The position numbers and the translations under genes were made by a program. Of a stretch of DNA of 47,262 nucleotides, positions 34,586 through 43,688 are shown piece by piece (position 1 is the first letter of the stretch; each line of letters begins with the position of its first letter). This DNA comes from an uncultured Prochlorococcus sp. GTDB lineage: Bacteria > Cyanobacteriota > Cyanobacteriia > PCC-6307 > Cyanobiaceae. Below the pieces are notes generated by a model, which worked only from the letters and a program-made list of their open reading frames with translations, was not told the origin of the DNA and did no database searches. Location of the stretch: NCBI GenBank assembly GCA_902634515.1, contig CACPKH010000008.1, forward strand, positions 1 through 47,262. The letters run 5' to 3'.

Positions 34586-36397
34586 ATGCCGTTCTTTAAG
34601 TCACCAGGATCAAGACCTTTAAAGCGTAAGAAATTACGCTTTGCACCTTTGCAACCAATCCCTGCATATAGATTAAGGTTGACCTTTTCGGTCATTTGCA
34701 TTGCATTGGTTGCATTGTTAGGAAGAATGGCGCGGCTTCAATTATATGAAGGATCATTTTTAGAAGCTCAGGCTCGCGCTAATCAAACAAAAAAGATAAA
34801 ACCTTTAGGGAGTAGACGGTCCATAGTCGATAGGAGAGGTAGGTTGGTTGCAGTTGATGAAACAAGGTTCAGATTATATGCACATCCTTTGTTGTTTCAA
34901 TTTCCTGGTGATTTGAAAGGCCAAGTTCGTAAGCCTATTGAAGTAGCAAAGCCTCTTTCAAGTTTGTTATCTATTCCTTCGAATGAGTTGGTTAGACTTT
35001 TACATGGCAAACAAACAGGAGTTAAGTTGACTGAAGGCTTGTCTGCTGAGACTGCAAGCAAGATTCAAAGACTTGGCATTAGTGGATTGGACCTTCAACC
35101 TTATTCTCAGAGGGTTTATCCTCAAGAGGACTTATTTGCAAATGTTGTTGGATTTTTAGATTATGACAGAACTGCACAAGCAGGCCTTGAATTAAGTTTA
35201 AATAAACTCCTGTCTAGAAAGGAAAGAGCCAGACATATTAGGTATGGGAAAGATGGTACTGCTCTCCCTAATGACATACAACCTAATGCTTTTATTGAAG
35301 ATAACCAGCGTCTTGATTTAACCCTAGATGCACGCCTACAAGAAGTAGCAGTAGAAGCACTTAGAGAGCAGATAAATAAATGGGATGCAAAAAAAGGTGT
35401 AGCTATTGCTATGAATGTTCATAATGGTGAGATTTTAGCTCTTGCTTCTACACCTACTTACAATCCCAATAAGTATTGGGAATATTCACCTAATCTATAT
35501 AAAGAATGGTCGGTTCAAGAATTATTTGAACCTGGCTCGACATTTAAACCTATTAATCTTGCATTGGCTCTTCAAGAACAAGTAATTAGTTCAGATGGAA
35601 AAATTTATGATACAGGTCAGATAAATGTTGGAGGTTGGTCTTTAGGCAACTGGGATAATAAGCCAAATGGCTTGATTGATTTCCCAAGAGTTTTGCAGGT
35701 ATCAAGCAACGTGGGAATGGTAAAGACTATGCGAAAACTCCCTCCTTCAAAACATTGGGATTGGTTAAAGCGTTTAGAAATTGATCAAAGTCCTGATACA
35801 GATTTGCCGGGTTCAATTGGAGGGCAGATGAAGGACAAAGAGTTATTTATCGAACAACCGATCCATCAAGCAGTCGCTTCATATGGCCAAGGCTTTTCAA
35901 TAACTCCTTTGAAGTTGGCTCAGTTGCATGCATTAATTGCTAATGGTGGCAAATTAATAAGTCCTCATATAACTAAAGGTTTCCAAGATAAATACTCTTT
36001 AGATTCAAGTAGTGATAATCAATTGTTAGATCCAAAGGTATCTGAAACTGTTTTGGCTTGGATGGAATCGGTTGTAGAAAATTACGGAGAAGGAAGTGTA
36101 AAAACAGAGAACTATCGCATAGGAGGCAAAACAGGAACTGCAGATCAAACCCAAGACGGAATCAATTACAACTCAAAGGTTTGTAGCTTCGTCGCAATTT
36201 TGCCTATTGAGTCTCCTCGTTTTGTCGTTTTGGTTGCAATTGATAATCCTAAAAAGCCAGGGGCTTATGGTTCTACTGTCGCAATGCCTGTTGCCAAGAA
36301 GATTATTGATAGCTTAATTGTCATAGAAAAAATCCCTCCAGCCTCAAGGACTCCAGTCTTATTGCTTTCTAAACAAGAAGATTTACAAAATAGTTAA
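34586..36397 (+). CDS. ftsI: Septal peptidoglycan transpeptidase (class B PBP, FtsI/PBP3)
   Basis: FtsI cross-links septal peptidoglycan in the periplasm. The 603 residues have a cytoplasmic tail, one membrane helix at about 31-47, a pedestal domain ('RRSIVDRRGRLVAVDETRFR') and a transpeptidase domain with S-T-F-K (S318-K321, in 'FEPGSTFKPINLAL'), S-S-N (373-375) and K-T-G-T (515-518). All three catalytic motifs are intact. The gene is contiguous with the FtsL-like gene without a gap, implying coupled translation, and transaldolase follows 64 bases later. Confidence 0.93.
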   Translation: MPFFKSPGSRPLKRKKLRFAPLQPIPAYRLRLTFSVICIALVALLGRMARLQLYEGSFLEAQARANQTKKIKPLGSRRSIVDRRGRLVAVDETRFRLYAHPLLFQFPGDLKGQVRKPIEVAKPLSSLLSIPSNELVRLLHGKQTGVKLTEGLSAETASKIQRLGISGLDLQPYSQRVYPQEDLFANVVGFLDYDRTAQAGLELSLNKLLSRKERARHIRYGKDGTALPNDIQPNAFIEDNQRLDLTLDARLQEVAVEALREQINKWDAKKGVAIAMNVHNGEILALASTPTYNPNKYWEYSPNLYKEWSVQELFEPGSTFKPINLALALQEQVISSDGKIYDTGQINVGGWSLGNWDNKPNGLIDFPRVLQVSSNVGMVKTMRKLPPSKHWDWLKRLEIDQSPDTDLPGSIGGQMKDKELFIEQPIHQAVASYGQGFSITPLKLAQLHALIANGGKLISPHITKGFQDKYSLDSSSDNQLLDPKVSETVLAWMESVVENYGEGSVKTENYRIGGKTGTADQTQDGINYNSKVCSFVAILPIESPRFVVLVAIDNPKKPGAYGSTVAMPVAKKIIDSLIVIEKIPPASRTPVLLLSKQEDLQNS

Positions 36398-36461
36398 TAA
36401 ATATAGGGGTGAAATTAAAGAGAAAACTGGCTAACTTGTATATAAATATCTGCTCTATAGC

Positions 36462-37469
36462 ATGACCTCTACACTTTTAGAACAACTTTCTTCAATGACT
36501 GTAGTGGTTGCAGATACTGGAGACTTAGAAGCAATTCGGACTTTTCAGCCACGAGATGCGACTACTAACCCTTCCTTAATCCTTGCAGCAGCAAAGATAC
36601 CTGCGTATCAAAATTTAATTGACCACTCTTTACGATCTTCTAGAAAAAGAATAGGCAATAATGCTTCCCCAAAAGAAGTTGTAAATGAGGCCCTTGATCA
36701 GATCTGCATAGTTTTTGGTAATGAAATACTTAAGCTTATCCCTGGAAGAGTTTCTACTGAAGTTGATGCCCGATTAAGCTTTGATAAAGAGGGAACAATT
36801 GAAAAGGCTAGAAAGTTAATTGCTCTTTATAGCGAATTGGGAGTATCTAAAGATCGTATTTTGATAAAAATAGCTTCTACTTGGCAAGGTATAAAAGCTG
36901 CCGAAACCCTTGAGAAAGAAGGCATTCACTGCAATCTCACTTTATTGTTTAATTTCTGCCAGGCAGCTACATGTGCCGAAGCTGGAGTGACGTTAATATC
37001 TCCTTTCGTAGGCAGGATATTAGATTGGTATAAAGCAAATACAGGAAGAGAATCTTATTCAGGGGAAGAAGATCCAGGAGTTATTTCAGTTACTAGTATT
37101 TTTAATTATTTTAAGTTCAACAATTATAAGACAGAAGTTATGGGAGCAAGCTTTAGGAATATTGAAGAAATTAAAGAGTTGGCAGGTTGTGATTTACTTA
37201 CAATTTCCCCTAAGTTACTTAGTCAATTGAATGAAGATGTTACACCTCTTCCTATGAAGCTAGACGCTAAAAAACCCAACTTTGTTCAACCAAAAGTTCA
37301 GATTGATCAAGCTATGTTTAAAAAAATGATGAATGATGACCCTATGGCTTCTGAGAAGCTAGATGAAGGAATAAAGAACTTTAGTAATGCTATTGAAGAA
37401 TTGGAATTAATGCTTTTTGATCGTCTAAATATTCTTGAGAACGATAAGGCAGTCGCATTGAGCGTATAA
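36462..37469 (+). CDS. tal: Transaldolase
   Basis: Transaldolase moves a three-carbon dihydroxyacetone unit between sugar phosphates in the pentose phosphate pathway. The 335-residue enzyme is of the TalB type: '[20 protein letters not shown]', '[16 protein letters not shown]', '[14 protein letters not shown]', the Schiff-base Lys in '[20 protein letters not shown]' and '[20 protein letters not shown]'. The active-site Asp, Lys and Glu are present. In marine picocyanobacteria this gene supports night-time pentose phosphate flow, and phages carry a shorter homologue; this copy is the host-like long form. Confidence 0.96.
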   Translation: MTSTLLEQLSSMTVVVADTGDLEAIRTFQPRDATTNPSLILAAAKIPAYQNLIDHSLRSSRKRIGNNASPKEVVNEALDQICIVFGNEILKLIPGRVSTEVDARLSFDKEGTIEKARKLIALYSELGVSKDRILIKIASTWQGIKAAETLEKEGIHCNLTLLFNFCQAATCAEAGVTLISPFVGRILDWYKANTGRESYSGEEDPGVISVTSIFNYFKFNNYKTEVMGASFRNIEEIKELAGCDLLTISPKLLSQLNEDVTPLPMKLDAKKPNFVQPKVQIDQAMFKKMMNDDPMASEKLDEGIKNFSNAIEELELMLFDRLNILENDKAVALSV

Positions 37470-37592
37470 TTTTAGAAATTTTTTTATTCAGAGAAAAGAA
37501 TATTTGAGTTGGTAGAAGTATAATTAAAGTTTACTAAGGCTAAATTTATTACCTGTTTTGCTAATTAATTGTGATTGTTCCATTTTTAGATC

Positions 37593-37620
37593 AGTCAATT
37601 AGACGAAAGCCTAATTGATT
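37593..37620. terminator. Hairpin between convergent tal and reductase genes
   Basis: TCAATTAG (37595-37602) pairs with CTAATTGA (37611-37618), with a mismatch, a C-G closing pair and a GAAA tetraloop inside; G-T and A-T pairs extend the outer end. It lies between two convergent genes, 16 bases from the end of the minus-strand gene, so it may act as a two-way terminator. T-tracts are weak on both strands. The rest of the 166-base gap shows nothing further. Confidence 0.4.
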
Positions 37621-37635
37621 TGAAAATATTGAATA

Positions 37636-38763
37636 CTATTTTTTTAAAATTAATCTTTTAATGACACGTTGTGCGATATCTGCATAACTCATTTCTCCGG
37701 AAAGTATTTGAGCAATTCTTTCTGGTGCTGTAGGCCTTTTAATACCTAATTGATATCCAATTTTTGGGAATCTATAGAAAACTTGAGAGATTCTTCTTCC
37801 CCATGCCATTGAATCTCCCCATTTTAACTTCATTGTATTTGTATATGAATTTAAATTATTAGCCTTTCCTTCTAGCAATAAGTTTAAGCATTTTGCAGCT
37901 TCTTTCCCGCTCATTAATGCTGGTCTTAATCCTTCTGCTAAAAAAGGGTCGCATAATGAAGCAGCGTCCCCAACTACCAAGATCCCATCATTATGGAGAT
38001 TACTGTGACCATTCCATACCCTTAAAGAAGATTTTTTTCGAATGCCTTCGCTTGCCTTAAATCCAAGATTTGGCAAAAGCTGTTCAAGAATTCTTTCAGT
38101 ATTGTCTTTGCTTTTCCCTATAAATGTACCAACTCCAATATTCACATTATTTTTAAGAGGGAACGCCCAAGCAAATCCATGATGAACCAATCCAAATTCA
38201 AATCTTGAAGTTCCTTCTTTTAAAAGGCCTCTTCCTTCTAATTTGACTGAAGTTGTAGATGCATAATGAAGGTGTTTGGGACCAATGCCAAAATGTCTAG
38301 GCCAAGGCGATTGTGACCCATCGGCAATAATTATTGCTTTTGCTATTACACGTTGACCACTTTCTGATGAAATAATCCAATTATCATATTGTTTTTTTAT
38401 ACTTGAAACATTAAAAGGCTTTAATATTTCCGCTCCTTTATTGATTGCATTTTCAATTATAAAGCTATCAAGCTTTGTTCTATTTACTATCCAAAAAGGT
38501 GATGAGCCAGGAAGTTCGGCAACAACATGATCAGATAAGCACCAGGAAAATTCAACAGTTTTAATAACTTGTTCAATAGTTTGATTTAAATTAAATGGGA
38601 ACAAATCTTGTACAGAAGCTGCCATACCTCCTCCACACGACTTAGGGATACTCTCTTCATTTTTCTCTAGAAGAATCACATCCTTATTTGAATTTGCTAA
38701 GTGAAAAGCTGCTGAAGCTCCAGATGCCCCCCCACCAATTATCGCAACATCTTTTATATTCAA
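37636..38763 (-). CDS. Geranylgeranyl-reductase-family FAD-dependent oxidoreductase
   Basis: The 375-residue protein has the FAD-binding start '[20 protein letters not shown]', '[20 protein letters not shown]' (the C-G-G loop seen in GGR-family proteins), and '[20 protein letters not shown]' (second flavin contact, GD motif). It is similar to, but shorter than, ChlP geranylgeranyl reductase, and the substrate is unknown; ChlP itself would be elsewhere. It starts with TTG overlapping the frr stop in a TTGA arrangement, so it is translationally coupled to frr. The C-terminus carries helices rich in Arg/Lys. Confidence 0.85.
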   Translation of the reverse strand: MNIKDVAIIGGGASGASAAFHLANSNKDVILLEKNEESIPKSCGGGMAASVQDLFPFNLNQTIEQVIKTVEFSWCLSDHVVAELPGSSPFWIVNRTKLDSFIIENAINKGAEILKPFNVSSIKKQYDNWIISSESGQRVIAKAIIIADGSQSPWPRHFGIGPKHLHYASTTSVKLEGRGLLKEGTSRFEFGLVHHGFAWAFPLKNNVNIGVGTFIGKSKDNTERILEQLLPNLGFKASEGIRKKSSLRVWNGHSNLHNDGILVVGDAASLCDPFLAEGLRPALMSGKEAAKCLNLLLEGKANNLNSYTNTMKLKWGDSMAWGRRISQVFYRFPKIGYQLGIKRPTAPERIAQILSGEMSYADIAQRVIKRLILKK

Positions 38764-39317
38764 ACTCTTAGTATTTCTTGCTCTTTTTCTGAGAGATTTT
38801 TTTCTATTTCATTAATGAACTTATTGGTAAGCTTCTGAACATTATCTTGTTGATCTCTGCTTTCATCTTCTGAAACGTCACTCTCTTTTTCGGATTTTTT
38901 TATTCTTTCGATTGCATCTCTTCTAATATTCCTTAATGCAACTTTTCCTTCTTCAGCATATTTAGCTGCGAGCTTGCAAAATTCTTTACGCCTTTCTTCT
39001 GTAAGAGGGGGGATATTTATGCGAACAATTTTTCCATCATTATTTGGAGTGAAACCTAGATCGCTAACTGAAATTGCTTTTTCTATTAATGGCAAAGTAG
39101 TTAAGTCAAATGGTTGTATTGCAATGGTTTGAGAATCTGGTGTGGAAATAGTTGCTAGAGATTTCAGAGGAGTCTCAGTACCATAATATTCAACTGTTAA
39201 TCGATCTAGAAGAGATGTATTGGCTCTTCCTGTTCGAATAGTATTAAAGTTGCGGTTTGCAGCTTCAACTGATTTTGCCATGTTCTTTTCGAGGCCTTGA
39301 TTAATCATTTGACTCAT
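38760..39317 (-). CDS. frr: Ribosome recycling factor
   Basis: RRF releases ribosomes from mRNA after termination, with EF-G. The 185-residue protein has '[20 protein letters not shown]', '[20 protein letters not shown]', '[20 protein letters not shown]' and '[20 protein letters not shown]', as expected. The pyrH-frr order is the classical bacterial one, with 38 bases between them. Its TGA overlaps the TTG of the following reductase gene. Confidence 0.97.
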   Translation of the reverse strand: MSQMINQGLEKNMAKSVEAANRNFNTIRTGRANTSLLDRLTVEYYGTETPLKSLATISTPDSQTIAIQPFDLTTLPLIEKAISVSDLGFTPNNDGKIVRINIPPLTEERRKEFCKLAAKYAEEGKVALRNIRRDAIERIKKSEKESDVSEDESRDQQDNVQKLTNKFINEIEKNLSEKEQEILRV

Positions 39318-39355
39318 GAGGAATTAAGTGGGATGGATTTAAAGGAAATTAATAA

Positions 39356-40069
39356 TTAACTCTCATTAGTAATAAGTGATCCAATAGATTTACCAGAAAC
39401 AGCCTTATTGATATTGCCAGATTCAAAAATATTGAAAACTATTATAGGTATATTGTTATCTTTGCAGAGAGCTATTGCAGTGCTGTCCATAACAGCAATT
39501 TCCTTCGTTAGTACTTCTTGATAAGTTAAATTCTTATATTTAATTGCATCAGGGAAATTCTTTGGGTCACGATTGTATACGCCATCAACCTTAGTTGCTT
39601 TGAAGATTACTTCGGCATTAATTTCTGCAGCTCTTAGAGCAGCCGTTGTATCTGTTGTAAAAAAAGGATTACCGCAACCTCCACCAAAAACAACAACTCG
39701 ACCTTTCTCTAGGTGTCGAATTGCTCTACGCCTTATATATGGCTCTGCAATTTGTTGCATTTCAATAGCAGTTTGAACTCTCGTCTCTACGCCTGCTCTT
39801 TCTAAACCATCTTGGAGGGTAATAGCATTCATTACCGTAGCGAGCATCCCTACATAATCAGCTGTAGCTCTATCCATCCCAGCCGCAGATCCTTTAAGTC
39901 CTCGAAAAATATTTCCACCGCCTACAACAATCGCTAGTTCAGTTCCGCTTTTAACAACTTTAGAAACATCCTCAGCTATAGATTTAACAATCTCAGGATC
40001 AATACCATATGGTTTTTCTCCCATTAGTGCTTCACCACTGAGTTTTATAAGAGCGCGAGAATAAGCCAT
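39356..40069 (-). CDS. pyrH: UMP kinase
   Basis: PyrH phosphorylates UMP to UDP as a hexamer of amino-acid-kinase fold. The 237 residues contain '[20 protein letters not shown]', '[20 protein letters not shown]', '[20 protein letters not shown]', '[20 protein letters not shown]' and '[20 protein letters not shown]', all typical. It heads the pyrH-frr-reductase unit. A perfect 24-bp inverted repeat lies 28 bases upstream of its ATG and would be in its leader if transcription begins further up. Confidence 0.97.
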   Translation of the reverse strand: MAYSRALIKLSGEALMGEKPYGIDPEIVKSIAEDVSKVVKSGTELAIVVGGGNIFRGLKGSAAGMDRATADYVGMLATVMNAITLQDGLERAGVETRVQTAIEMQQIAEPYIRRRAIRHLEKGRVVVFGGGCGNPFFTTDTTAALRAAEINAEVIFKATKVDGVYNRDPKNFPDAIKYKNLTYQEVLTKEIAVMDSTAIALCKDNNIPIIVFNIFESGNINKAVSGKSIGSLITNES

Positions 40070-40377
40070 TTTTAAACCTTATATAAACGACAGTAGCAAG
40101 TTCTTCTTAGCTCTTTTGAGATCTGTATGGATTTGCTGGCGAGAAAGTGCTCTTTGCTTTTAAATCAATCAATTTCTCAAAAGAGCTAAGAAGAACTTTA
40201 GGTAATAATTAAAGCTAGGTATATCTTCTAAGGCCTTCAATAGAAAAAATTGGTTTCGAGTCATATTATTGGAAAAAACTTTGCTGCATAAAGCAATCAT
40301 TTTTGTTTGGCTATTAATCTTTTTTCATTTCTTAGACTTATAAATGAAAAAATATCGATTAATTACTTTAACTATTT
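40070..40377. other. Intergenic region between cobO and pyrH
   Basis: This 308-base AT-rich gap holds the pyrH control region and the cobO 3' end. The only outstanding structure is the perfect inverted repeat at 40098-40198. Frames within the gap are short. I see no tRNA, no transposase remnant and no direct repeat. The section 40200-40377 is very AT-rich and featureless to my reading. Confidence 0.6.
40098..40198. repeat. Perfect 24-bp inverted repeat with 53-bp spacer, upstream of pyrH
   Basis: The left arm is 40098-40121 and the right arm 40175-40198, identical as reverse complements over all 24 positions (the arm includes TCTTCTTAGCTCTTTTGAGA). The spacer at 40122-40174 is 53 bases. Flanking bases do not pair. 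An RNA read through it would fold into a very stable stem ending 28 bases before the pyrH ATG. It could be a transcript-processing or attenuation element, a small RNA, a recombination site for the nearby tyrosine recombinase, or a small mobile-element relic. Confidence 0.9.
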
Positions 40378-41070
40378 TTAGTATTCAATTCCTCGTTGAG
40401 CTTTGATACCTTGTTCCTTAAAAGGATGCCTTAACAAGTTCATTTCTGTCACTAGATCTGCATTTTCAATAAGTTCTTTCTTTGCCTCACGACCGGTTAA
40501 TACAACGTGAGTTAACCTAGGCCTTTCTTTAATGCCTTTTAAAACATAATCTAAAGGAATATATTTAAGTTTAATTGCAATATTTATCTCATCAAGAATT
40601 ACTAACTTGTATGATTTATCTTTTAAAAAAGATGTTGCCTTATCCCAGGCTTTTAAGGCAAGCTCTTTGTCTCTGGAGCGATTTTGAGTTTCCCATGTAA
40701 ACCCCTCACCAAGAGCATGCCATTTTAGTTTGTCCCCAAAACTTCTTAAGGCTTTTGCTTCACCTGGCTCCCAACCTCCTTTGATAAATTGAATTATCGC
40801 TACATTGTCTCCATGTCCTAAGGTTCTGATAGCCATTCCTAAAGATGCTGTAGTTTTCCCTTTGCCATGACCTGTAAAGACAATGATTAATCCTTTTTCG
40901 TTATTTCTTTGACTAAGCCTTAGCTGTTGAACTTCCTTCCTTTTTTTCATTCTTTCTTTATATTTTTCATCATCATTGCTTCCATCTTTCATATAGCCAC
41001 CCATACCAATATCTTTTGACTCCTTGTCTAACCGTTTAAGTGTTTCTGAATTAATCTCTTGAGTATTCAT
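40378..41070 (-). CDS. cobO: Cob(I)yrinic acid a,c-diamide adenosyltransferase
   Basis: CobO/BtuR adds the 5'-deoxyadenosyl group from ATP to the reduced corrinoid. The 230-residue protein has the P-loop 'VFTGHGKGKTTASLGMAIR', 'VAIIQFIKGGWEPGEAKALR' and 'KLVILDEINIAIKLKYIPL' (Walker B), then 'RPRLTHVVLTGREAKKELIE', all standard. About 55 N-terminal residues precede the P-loop and are charged (Lys/Glu-rich), as in other picocyanobacterial versions. It is downstream of the recombinase gene by 61 bases. Confidence 0.94.
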   Translation of the reverse strand: MNTQEINSETLKRLDKESKDIGMGGYMKDGSNDDEKYKERMKKRKEVQQLRLSQRNNEKGLIIVFTGHGKGKTTASLGMAIRTLGHGDNVAIIQFIKGGWEPGEAKALRSFGDKLKWHALGEGFTWETQNRSRDKELALKAWDKATSFLKDKSYKLVILDEINIAIKLKYIPLDYVLKGIKERPRLTHVVLTGREAKKELIENADLVTEMNLLRHPFKEQGIKAQRGIEY

Positions 41071-41131
41071 TTTATTTTATTAATCAGTTTATATTCTATC
41101 TGTCTTACTTATTAAACCGTTTGAATTTAAA

Positions 41132-42304
41132 TTATTTATATAAAGTTTTTGAGAGAGCATCATCAACAGCCTTTTGCTGATCTCTTTTAGTTATCCAATG
41201 ATGATAAGTACGAGTATGAATTGCTACTGAGTGTCCCATCATTCTTGCTGAAACTGTATCTGGCAGCCCCATGTGAATTGTGCGAATTGCCCAAGCATGT
41301 CTCAAGTCATATGGAGTAAAAGGGATTTTGTATCTATGGAATTGTTCAGAAACTCTTCTGCCTACTTTTTGTAGAGTTGTGGTATCTAGACTTCGATTGA
41401 CATTTGGTAAAGAATTTTCATCTTCTCCAAGCTTAAAAAGATCAAATTTTTCGACCCAGTCAGGATGAAATGGCCAGGATTGATGCTCTCCTGTTTTCGT
41501 ATTAGGAAGAACTCTTAAAACTTTATCTCGTTTTTTAGTAAGAGATGAAAAATCACAAAAGAACACTTCATGATTTCTAAGACCATAAGTAGCCATTAAA
41601 CCAAAAACTAATTTCCATTTAGCATTCGGTATTTTATTGAAAGTTTGAATAATTAGATTGTCATTTGGTAAATCTCTAAATTGAGCTTTATGCAAACCAT
41701 AACCACATGCTTTTTCCTTCCAATCTTCAGGAAGGCTTATATTTAAGTATTTCGCAAATGATTGAAGAACAGTTCCACATTGAAGTCTGCTTCTAGTATT
41801 TTCTGAGTAACTTAATAAGGTTTCTATGAATAAGTCTTTCTTATGATTGTAATCCTTTTTTTTTGCTTGTTTCTCAAGCCTTCTTAAGTAGGGCTTATAA
41901 GCAGAATTCCAATTTGTATTAGCACTTGCGAGTGATTTCCCTTTTTTAGAAGGTTTAAAAAAATGTAATTCAAATTTTTTTATTCCTTCTTTAATCATTA
42001 TATTATTTTCTTTTGTATTATTTCGCGGTTTTTTAGATAACCAAGCATCCCAATTAAATTGCTGATGCTCAAGTTGTAAAGAAATTAACTGAACAGATTT
42101 TTCGGCTTGTGCAAGTCCTTCTGCATTAAAAGGTAAGCCAAGACTAATTCTTTGGGACTTTGATTTTTCTGGAGAACCATTGCAAGGTAATGGACCTCGT
42201 AGTCCAAGCCTGTTCCCTCGCGGTTCGATTCTTAGCTTGATACCTTTTGAAGCGAAGTGAGTATTTAAAGCTTTAAGTTGTTTATTGAAATCCATTAGTG
42301 ACAT
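41132..42304 (-). CDS. Tyrosine recombinase / phage-integrase family protein
   Basis: The 390-residue protein has an N-terminal SAM-like/AP2-like DNA-binding portion with many Lys residues and a C-terminal catalytic domain. Catalytic residues found are R243 ('ATYGLRNHEVF'), the box II 'PYDLRHAWAIRT' (R335, with Tyr332 where His is most common), H358 ('MMGHS') and the nucleophile Tyr367 ('TRTYHHW'). This suggests an intact enzyme. It sits between hemH (divergent, 62 bases) and cobO with no phage genes, att repeats or tRNA nearby, so it looks like a resident chromosomal recombinase rather than part of a prophage. Confidence 0.85.
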   Translation of the reverse strand: MSLMDFNKQLKALNTHFASKGIKLRIEPRGNRLGLRGPLPCNGSPEKSKSQRISLGLPFNAEGLAQAEKSVQLISLQLEHQQFNWDAWLSKKPRNNTKENNIMIKEGIKKFELHFFKPSKKGKSLASANTNWNSAYKPYLRRLEKQAKKKDYNHKKDLFIETLLSYSENTRSRLQCGTVLQSFAKYLNISLPEDWKEKACGYGLHKAQFRDLPNDNLIIQTFNKIPNAKWKLVFGLMATYGLRNHEVFFCDFSSLTKKRDKVLRVLPNTKTGEHQSWPFHPDWVEKFDLFKLGEDENSLPNVNRSLDTTTLQKVGRRVSEQFHRYKIPFTPYDLRHAWAIRTIHMGLPDTVSARMMGHSVAIHTRTYHHWITKRDQQKAVDDALSKTLYK

Positions 42305-42366
42305 TAGTTACTGTTAGCTTTACGTCATATCGGGTTAGGCTCAACCCCTTAGCAAAACTTTTTTGA

Positions 42367-43542
42367 ATGACTCGCGTCGGTGTTCTCTTAATGAATCTCG
42401 GAGGACCGGAACGAATTAAAGATGTAGGGCCTTTTTTATACAATCTTTTTTCTGACCCTGAGATAATAAGGATTCCCATACCTTTTTTTCAAAAGCCTTT
42501 GGCTTGGTTCATAAGTTCTTTAAGAAGTACTAAATCTCAAGAGGCTTACCAATCAATTGGTGGAGGTTCGCCCTTAAGGAGAATTACAGAGCAACAAGCA
42601 AGAGAATTGCAAAGCACTCTTAGAGAAAGGGGAGTTCAAGCAACTACTTATGTTGCTATGAGGTATTGGCATCCTTTTACTGAATCTGCGGTTGCTGATA
42701 TAAAGGCTGATGGGATTAATCAAGTTGTAGTTCTTCCTCTTTATCCTCAATTTTCTATCAGTACAAGTGGTTCAAGTTTTAGAGAACTTAAAAGATTAAG
42801 AGAGTCTGATTTGGAATTTCAAAAATTACCAATTAGATGTATTCGCAGTTGGTTTGATAATCCAGGTTATATTTTCGCGATGGCGAAGTTGATTGAGGAA
42901 CAGATCTTGCTATGTGAATCCCCTCAAAATGCGCACATTTGCTTTACTGCGCATGGTGTTCCCAAAAGCTATGTTGAAGATGCTGGAGATCCTTATAAAG
43001 ATGAAATTGAGGACTGCTCGATTTTAATTATTGATCAATTGGAGCAAATTCTAGGTTATGGCAATCCATATACACTTTCATATCAGAGTCGTGTTGGCCC
43101 TGAAGAATGGTTAAAACCATATACAGAGGATGTTTTAGAGGAACTTGGTGAAGCTGGAACTAAAGAATTAATAGTTGTGCCTATAAGCTTTGTTAGTGAA
43201 CATATAGAAACACTTCAAGAAATTGATATTGAATATAGGCAAATTGCTAAGGAAAACGGAATTTTTAAATTTAGACGAGTTAGAGCTCTTGATACATATC
43301 CAATTTTTATAGAGGGACTGGCTGATCTTGTAACTTCTTGCTTAGAAGGGCCAGAAATAAGTCTTGACGAAGCAGCGAAATTGCCAGAGCGTGTAAAACT
43401 TTACCCTCAGGAGAAATGGCAATGGGGTTGGAACAATAGTGCTGAAGTATGGAATGGAAGAGTTGCAATGTTTGTTTTTATAATATTTTTATTGGAATTA
43501 ATAATTGGCAATGGTCCTTTGCATTATTTAGGACTTCTTTGA
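42367..43542 (+). CDS. hemH: Ferrochelatase with C-terminal chlorophyll-binding-like helix
   Basis: HemH inserts Fe2+ into protoporphyrin IX. The 391 residues have '[20 protein letters not shown]', '[20 protein letters not shown]', '[20 protein letters not shown]' (catalytic His) and '[20 protein letters not shown]' (catalytic Glu region). After a short linker the last 35 residues form a membrane helix with the E-x-x-N-x-R signature of LHC/HLIP proteins in '[15 protein letters not shown]'. This fusion is typical of oxygenic phototrophs and couples heme synthesis to chlorophyll or stress. It begins divergently from the recombinase gene and is followed by ilvB after 126 bases. Confidence 0.96.
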   Translation: MTRVGVLLMNLGGPERIKDVGPFLYNLFSDPEIIRIPIPFFQKPLAWFISSLRSTKSQEAYQSIGGGSPLRRITEQQARELQSTLRERGVQATTYVAMRYWHPFTESAVADIKADGINQVVVLPLYPQFSISTSGSSFRELKRLRESDLEFQKLPIRCIRSWFDNPGYIFAMAKLIEEQILLCESPQNAHICFTAHGVPKSYVEDAGDPYKDEIEDCSILIIDQLEQILGYGNPYTLSYQSRVGPEEWLKPYTEDVLEELGEAGTKELIVVPISFVSEHIETLQEIDIEYRQIAKENGIFKFRRVRALDTYPIFIEGLADLVTSCLEGPEISLDEAAKLPERVKLYPQEKWQWGWNNSAEVWNGRVAMFVFIIFLLELIIGNGPLHYLGLL

Positions 43543-43688
43543 TGATTAATTCTTTAGGTTGTACAAAAATCTAATCGAAAAGTGAGAGAGCTTACAAATA
43601 AGAATTAAATTTTGCATTTGATTTTTATATTTTCTGGGCAAGGCAAGCATTAGCCATATAACATTTATTGAAAGAGCAAAGTTTAACC

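Noticed and set aside
36462-37469. Transaldolase as a phage-derived metabolic gene.
   Set aside because: The length (335 residues) and full TalB-type motifs fit the host form; cyanophage versions are much shorter.
41270-41310. Tyr332 in place of the usual His in box II of the tyrosine recombinase, as a sign of inactivation.
   Set aside because: P-Y-D-L-R-H variants occur in many active integrases; R243, R335, H358 and Y367 are all present.
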